In this document: positions 7,306-11,204 of the stretch, piece by piece
Layout: every line of letters starts with the position of its first letter
How positions within the stretch are numbered: position 1 is the stretch's first letter
Source: Terriglobia bacterium
GTDB taxonomy: Bacteria; Acidobacteriota; Terriglobia; UBA7540
DNA length: 11,204 bases
Direction: 5' to 3'
NCBI GenBank assembly: GCA_030040295.1
Contig: JASHTZ010000177.1
Coordinates: 1 to 11,204, forward strand
Notes under the pieces: generated by a model
Database searches by the model: none
Told to the model about the DNA's origin: nothing
What the model saw: only the letters and a program-made list of their open reading frames with translations
Program-made: the position numbers and the translations under genes

Positions 7306-8831
7306 TGGGCGGCGCTGTCGCAAGGGCTGGATTTCCCGCGCATGATACAAGCTGCTTCCTCGGCGCTGACTAGCTTGCCGTGGCCCGAATCTATCGTGGA
7401 AAGGTCATTGGTCACCACAATCTGGCCATCGGGCGTAAGGAAATAATAGACCTGCGAGGGCGATGTGGATGGGTCCTGGAGATTTTCACCCTGAGAACCT
7501 GACGAACGGGTTGCGTTGAGGCTTAATGCGGGGTAGAGCGGGGGAAGAAGCTCGCCCAGGCGGTCCTTGCCGCCCCAGGAAGCGGGCGTGATGGAGCCAT
7601 CGGCTTCCGTTCCCGCATCATACAACTTCATAATACCTCCAACGATATAACGCCCCAATAAGTTATATCCTTCATTGGTAAAGTGGGTCATGTCCGGGCG
7701 CGCGAGTGGAGGGATTTCACTGGCCCAGCGCTCAGCGCTTCCTGCGCCGCCCATCGCCGTGTGCAGGTCGAAGACAATGGCGCCCTCTCTTTCCGCCACA
7801 TTTCGCTGCACGGCGATGACCTGCTGCAAGATTTGCTGAAAGTGTTGCGTCTGGCTCGGGCGGGAATCGCCGCGGTCCGGCGGTGTAAGCAGGATAACCA
7901 GCGCTGCGGGAGCGGCGCGGTGGAGGCGTGAAATAATGGCGGCAAGTGCCGCATCGTATGCGTTCTCGTCAAGAAACGATCCGCTGGTTTCATTCGTCCC
8001 GTAGCCAAGAATGATCATGTCCGGGTGCTCGCTGGAAACCTGCTCGTCAAAGGTTTCCTCGCGACATTTCAGCAAGTATTCCGCCCGGGCGCCCACCAGA
8101 CCGAGCGCGCTATAGACGATTCCCGGCGCAGCCTTTTCCACGGAGACGCCAAGAATTCGGACTCGGCCGAAGTCCGTGGTTCGAATTTCAAAACGATGGC
8201 CGCTATCCGGTCCCGCCGCCTGAAAGCTTGCCTCTTCCACCTGCGGAAATGCAGCATTCATTTTCCGCACCCCGAGGAGCGAACCATCCAGCAGGAATTC
8301 CGCCTCGCCACCCTCCGGCTGGGCCAGAAAATAGACCCGATACTCGCTTCCCGCCGCTTCGATCCAGGCGCTCTGGTGGGGGGACTGGGCCTCGATGTAG
8401 CTCAGCGACAAGCCGGTATCCTCAACAGGACTTGAATAAGCGGGATGGTAGCGTTGCCAGCCGTAGGTATTCCCGTAGGCGATATTCAAGCTTGCAAGGC
8501 GGGGACCGCCCCAAGGCAAAGACAAGCCGGGGCCTGCATCCCCAAACATATTTTGAAGATAAAGCCGGACCACGGAGCTCTCAGTGTCCGAGGCGATGTG
8601 AGAATCGCCAAAGTGCAGGATGCGCACTTTGCGGGCGTGCTGCGTTTCAAGGGAACGCAGCGAAGAAACAAAGGCATTCACAGGCGTGGGAGGTGCACCA
8701 TCTGGCCGCGACCATCTTGCTGCAAACAACACAATCACAGTCAGGGCCGGGACGGAAACCTTGAGGGCTATCGATCCACGCTCTCTGCGCCATAAATGGG
8801 GTCGGGAGAGCCTCCCGACATACTGCTTCAT
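7299..8831 (-). CDS. SGNH/GDSL hydrolase with C-terminal extension, first gene of the acylation operon
   Basis: A 510-residue protein from ATG 8831, chosen because GAGGTGA lies five bases upstream; an in-frame GTG at 8840 is itself part of that ribosome binding site. A basic N-terminus and hydrophobic segment (about 22-38) indicate a signal anchor. Block I HFGDSHIASD carries Ser77, block III GTN carries Asn280, and block V PDMTHF carries Asp380 and His383, so the triad is complete. The obvious Gly-Gly block II seen in both sisters is not evident here. The GDSH...FGDAGPG signature resembles the SGNH group that includes peptidoglycan O-acetylesterase Ape1, a comparison made from memory. Residues about 405-510 extend beyond the catalytic fold, with a YYFLTPDGQIVVTND stretch resembling small beta 'DUF4124-like' units. 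It heads the operon and overlaps the next gene by 7 nt. Confidence 0.87.
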   Translation of the reverse strand: MKQYVGRLSRPHLWRRERGSIALKVSVPALTVIVLFAARWSRPDGAPPTPVNAFVSSLRSLETQHARKVRILHFGDSHIASDTESSVVRLYLQNMFGDAGPGLSLPWGGPRLASLNIAYGNTYGWQRYHPAYSSPVEDTGLSLSYIEAQSPHQSAWIEAAGSEYRVYFLAQPEGGEAEFLLDGSLLGVRKMNAAFPQVEEASFQAAGPDSGHRFEIRTTDFGRVRILGVSVEKAAPGIVYSALGLVGARAEYLLKCREETFDEQVSSEHPDMIILGYGTNETSGSFLDENAYDAALAAIISRLHRAAPAALVILLTPPDRGDSRPSQTQHFQQILQQVIAVQRNVAEREGAIVFDLHTAMGGAGSAERWASEIPPLARPDMTHFTNEGYNLLGRYIVGGIMKLYDAGTEADGSITPASWGGKDRLGELLPPLYPALSLNATRSSGSQGENLQDPSTSPSQVYYFLTPDGQIVVTNDLSTIDSGHGKLVSAEEAACIMRGKSSPCDSAAQW

Positions 8832-8836
8832 ACCAA

Positions 8837-8843
8837 TCACCTC
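8837..8843 (-). promoter_or_regulatory. Ribosome binding site of the first operon gene
   Basis: GAGGTGA on the minus strand lies five bases before ATG 8831. The GTG inside it is in frame but would leave no usable binding site of its own, so the ATG is the better start. Confidence 0.7.
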
Positions 8844-8886
8844 AATACTCGCAGGAGTGACCCCGCCAATTCAAGGAAAGCTATTG

Positions 8887-8892
8887 ATTCTA
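8887..8892 (-). promoter_or_regulatory. Possible -10 element for the acylation operon
   Basis: TAGAAT on the minus strand matches five of six bases of the -10 consensus and lies about 55 bp before ATG 8831. No convincing -35 hexamer is found at the right distance; the best, TTAAGT, gives a 15-bp spacer with three matches. This is only a candidate. Confidence 0.25.
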
Positions 8893-8962
8893 AACCGGAT
8901 ATTTGCCACTTAAGGTGTCGCTCGTGCTTGCACGAACTCTCGCTGGCGCAAGAATTTATGAA

Positions 8963-9034
8963 ATGGTGGTATGAATTGTTTGCTTAAGACCTCGAAATTC
9001 TTTCGAGCAACCCACGTCATAAAACCACCACCAT
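8963..9034. repeat. Nested imperfect inverted repeat
   Basis: ATGGTGGTATGA at 8963-8974 pairs with TCAT (9017-9020) and ACCACCAT (9027-9034), leaving six unpaired bases between them in the right arm. Inside lies a perfect 7-bp hairpin with a TTC loop (8991-9007). The whole could fold as a 72-nt stem-loop on either strand, or serve as protein-binding DNA. Part of the symmetry could be coincidental. Confidence 0.35.
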
Positions 9035-9149
9035 AGTCTACAACGATTTGCCATTCCGGCAAAGAGGGATTTTGCCCGAAGGCTCCAACAACTATTTCCC
9101 CCAGTTGGCAGACTGGGCCGATTCCCTTACGTTTCTTGCCAATAATTGG

Positions 9150-9155
9150 TATGAT
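9150..9155 (+). promoter_or_regulatory. Possible extended -10 element for the HEAT gene
   Basis: TATGAT preceded by TGG gives an extended -10 (TG-N-TATGAT, five of six bases) about 58 bp before ATG 9213. The hexamer 17 bp upstream (TTACGT) is a poor -35. An overlapping alternative is TTGCCA at 9136-9141 with TAACAT at 9160-9165 and an 18-bp spacer. The CCAAT/ATTGG palindrome at 9139-9149 abuts the element. Confidence 0.25.
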
Positions 9156-9212
9156 GGGGTAACATCTGTCGGACGTCGAATGATCTCGGTTTTTACCCCG
9201 ATCTGGTAACTT

Positions 9213-11204
9213 ATGGTTGAGAAGACGCAATTAAAGGCGGAGGGTTTGGCCTTTGGCCACTCGCTCCAATCCACGTTCAAAACCGTCATCATGTATTCCG
9301 TGGAACACCCTGCCGCCGCGCGCGCGACCGAGCAAATGTTCGATTCATTGAACAAAATCCTGAGCAAGGCCCAGCAATTCACCTTCGGTTTTTTGAACAA
9401 GCGGGTACTGATCAACGAGTTGTTGACTGATGATGCTGGCCTCTCCCAGCTTGAAAGTGAGTTTTTCCGCCGGGGCATTGGCGCCATCACCTTTTCCGCT
9501 GGCATAACGCTCGCAGAGTTCAAACGCGGGCTGGCCATCGTGGGCAGCCGGCCCAAAATCATTGAGGAAAAGGGCGGCATTGAGCCTTTTCTCCGGCAGC
9601 ACCCCCTGGTGGGAATGCGCGTCCTGCCGGCCATCACACCTGAGGGCGAAGACACCGTCTTGCAGATGAACCCCGAATCGTACCTGATGGCGCAGGGGAT
9701 TCTTGGTCCGGGCAAGGCGGGTGGCGGGCCGGGGTTGGAGTCGCTTCTGCGATTTGTCGGCATGGATTCCCCCGCCGGATTCGCGGGTGGACCCAAAGAA
9801 GCGTTGGACCTTGCGGGCAAGGCCACCCAAGCCGCCCTGATGATGCCCGGCGCCGATCCGCGCGAGTCGCTCCGAGCGCTCACGCGCATGCTGCAGGAAT
9901 TCACTCCGAACCTCCTCTTGTCGACGATGCCATCCGAAAAGCGGGCCGAGCTGGCCGGCCGCCCGCCCGAGGCCGTCGCCGAAAGCCTGGTGGAGGACTT
10001 GACGGCCGACCTGGCCGGCAAGCAACTGACAAATGATCCCGCGCGCGCCGGCGTCCCCGCCGTGCAGGAGCAGGTCGTCCAGATCCTGATGCGCGGCATG
10101 CAGGCCACCCACGTGGCCGAGCGCATTCTCCAAAAACTTTCGCACGTGATTGAGGAAGCTCACCTGCCCCCCGAGGTTTTCAACCGCATCCGCCAGGAAA
10201 TCACCTGGGTGCAATTGGACCCGCAGGAGAAATACGCGCAGCTCATGCGGATTTACCAGTACGATGACCAGGATTTTCAGCGCCTCATCAAATACCTTCA
10301 CGAAGCGATGGCCGCCGGCAGGGTGAAGGATGTAAGCGATGTGGTGGAACATTTTCTCAAGTTCCTTGATTCTCCCCCGGACGTTACGCGGTCGCAGGAA
10401 GTCGCCAAGGTGCTGCAAATCCTTCCCATCGTGACGAGTTCCACCACCATGCCCCTCTTGCGGGGAATGGCGATTCGCCTGAGCAAGGAATTGCTGGACG
10501 GCGCGCGCAGCGACATGCCATCCCACCAGCAGGTGGTGAAATGTCTGACCGCCATCACGCACTCGGCCGCCGGCTTCGAGGATTTTGCCGTCGTCCATAA
10601 GATCGGTTTGGACGTCGAGGCCTCCCAGGCCAAGGATGCCGCCCGGCATCGCCAATGCTGCGGCGAGGCGCTGGAAAATGTGCTCCCCATGGGGGCGTTT
10701 GAGCGGGTCATTGAGCTCTACGTCGCCAAGCGCGATGACCCTGGATGGGCGAAATTCGTGGCCTCGCTCGCCAAATGGCTGGGACCGAAGAGCGGGGAAG
10801 TGGTCTTTTCGCTTCTCGAGAAGGAAAACTCCGCCGCCAATCGATTGCGCCTCGTGCGCATGTGCGCTCCCCTGCTGGGCGGCGCGGCCATGGAAGCGGC
10901 CCGACGAAGACTCTCCGACGAACGCTGGTACGTGGTGCGAAATGCCTGCACCGTGCTGGGCGAAGTTTGCGATCCGGACCTACCCGCGCAATTGCGCGTG
11001 GCGCTTCGCCACTCCGATGATCGCGTGCAACAGGCCGCCGTGACCTCGATGATCAAGTGCAAAGCGGCGGGCCGCGGAGCGGGGCTTGCCGAGGCGCTGC
11101 CTCACCTGAAAGGCCAGGCCCTGGAGACCGCACTGGATGAGCTTTCCTTCATGAAAGAGACGGAGAGCGTCACGGGCCTGCGGGACTTTGTTCTGGCCAA
11201 AACC
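9213..11204 (+). CDS. Large HEAT-repeat-like helical protein, C-terminus beyond the window
   Basis: The frame is open for 664 codons from ATG 9213 to the right edge, so the gene is incomplete. An in-frame TAA at 9207-9209 makes this ATG the first possible start; its ribosome binding site is weak. There is no signal peptide or membrane segment, so the protein should be cytoplasmic. Residues about 14-140 form a compact N-terminal module (MYSVEHPAAARATEQMF, FTFGFLNKRVLINELLTDD, FFRRGIGAITFSAGITLAEF). From memory this resembles a domain placed in front of HEAT-repeat or HD-GYP regions in acidobacteria and deltaproteobacteria. Residues about 150-280 are a less regular Gly/Ala-rich linker. From about 285 the sequence is almost wholly helical, and repeats of HEAT type are clearest at about 559-616 (LSDERWYVVRNACTVLGEV, then LRHSDDRVQQAAVTSMI). 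HEAT arrays are binding scaffolds; partner and pathway are unknown. It diverges from the acylation operon and need not be related to it. Confidence 0.85.
   Translation, partial: MVEKTQLKAEGLAFGHSLQSTFKTVIMYSVEHPAAARATEQMFDSLNKILSKAQQFTFGFLNKRVLINELLTDDAGLSQLESEFFRRGIGAITFSAGITLAEFKRGLAIVGSRPKIIEEKGGIEPFLRQHPLVGMRVLPAITPEGEDTVLQMNPESYLMAQGILGPGKAGGGPGLESLLRFVGMDSPAGFAGGPKEALDLAGKATQAALMMPGADPRESLRALTRMLQEFTPNLLLSTMPSEKRAELAGRPPEAVAESLVEDLTADLAGKQLTNDPARAGVPAVQEQVVQILMRGMQATHVAERILQKLSHVIEEAHLPPEVFNRIRQEITWVQLDPQEKYAQLMRIYQYDDQDFQRLIKYLHEAMAAGRVKDVSDVVEHFLKFLDSPPDVTRSQEVAKVLQILPIVTSSTTMPLLRGMAIRLSKELLDGARSDMPSHQQVVKCLTAITHSAAGFEDFAVVHKIGLDVEASQAKDAARHRQCCGEALENVLPMGAFERVIELYVAKRDDPGWAKFVASLAKWLGPKSGEVVFSLLEKENSAANRLRLVRMCAPLLGGAAMEAARRRLSDERWYVVRNACTVLGEVCDPDLPAQLRVALRHSDDRVQQAAVTSMIKCKAAGRGAGLAEALPHLKGQALETALDELSFMKETESVTGLRDFVLAKT

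Larger units (their letters stand above)
8832..9212. other. AT-richer divergent intergenic region
   Basis: This 381-bp region separates the minus-strand operon from the plus-strand HEAT gene and should hold promoters for both. It is visibly richer in A and T than the flanking genes. It contains three inverted repeats: TCGTGC-TT-GCACGA at 8922-8935, CTCGAAA-TTC-TTTCGAG at 8991-9007 nested in a larger stem, and CCAAT-A-ATTGG at 9139-9149. A 106-codon minus-strand frame (TTG 9230 to stop 8910) crosses most of it. That frame has no good start or ribosome binding site, overlaps the HEAT start and matches nothing I recognise, so it is not called as a gene. Confidence 0.6.

Noticed and set aside
8848..8870. 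Possible sigma54 promoter (TGGC and TGC) upstream of the first SGNH gene
   Set aside because: The GG and GC doublets are 13 bp apart instead of the required 10, and the site would lie too near the ribosome binding site.
9345..10655. 436-codon minus-strand open frame opposite the HEAT gene
   Set aside because: The plus-strand frame is consistent across the whole region and shows HEAT repeats, while the antisense product is His/Gly/Arg-rich with no motif. It is a shadow created by GC-rich codons.

Overview
The window looks like a chromosomal segment of an acidobacterium (Acidobacteriota). The main evidence is a PadR-type regulator directly upstream of a large FtsX/MacB-type permease that has the extra N-terminal 'permease prefix' segment and carries no ATPase beside it. 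This is the PadR/ADOP (acidobacterial duplicated orphan permease) pairing characteristic of that phylum. The coding regions are GC-rich by eye, while the one long intergenic region is visibly richer in AT. No RNA gene, CRISPR array, transposase or integrase was seen.

Layout from left to right. (1) Positions 1-2133, minus strand: ADOP-type permease, 711 codons visible, C-terminus beyond the left edge. (2) 2165-2506, minus: its PadR regulator, with a well-formed sigma70-like promoter (2536-2564). A near-perfect 16-bp palindrome sits inside that promoter and is flanked by direct repeats, a likely autoregulatory operator. (3) 2565-2688: a short gap with a 10-bp stem capped by a GGGA loop. (4) 2689-8831, minus: a four-gene operon transcribed right to left, SGNH hydrolase (7299-8831), SGNH hydrolase (5689-7305), MBOAT O-acyltransferase (4225-5652), SGNH hydrolase (2689-4215). 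The junctions are a 7-nt ATGGTAG overlap, a 36-nt gap and a 9-nt gap. (5) 8832-9212: AT-richer divergent intergenic region with several inverted repeats. (6) 9213-11204, plus: a large cytoplasmic alpha-helical/HEAT-repeat protein that runs off the right edge.

The operon reads as an extracytoplasmic O-acylation module. The MBOAT membrane protein would pass an acyl group, most likely acetyl, across the membrane. The three membrane-anchored SGNH proteins, each with an intact Ser-Asp-His triad, would attach it to, or remove it from, a cell-envelope glycan. MBOAT plus SGNH acyltransferase plus SGNH esterase is the logic of known peptidoglycan O-acetylation clusters (PatA/PatB/Ape1) and of alginate-type polysaccharide acetylation. 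The substrate here cannot be read from the sequence. Three divergent SGNH paralogues around one MBOAT is the most unusual content of the window.
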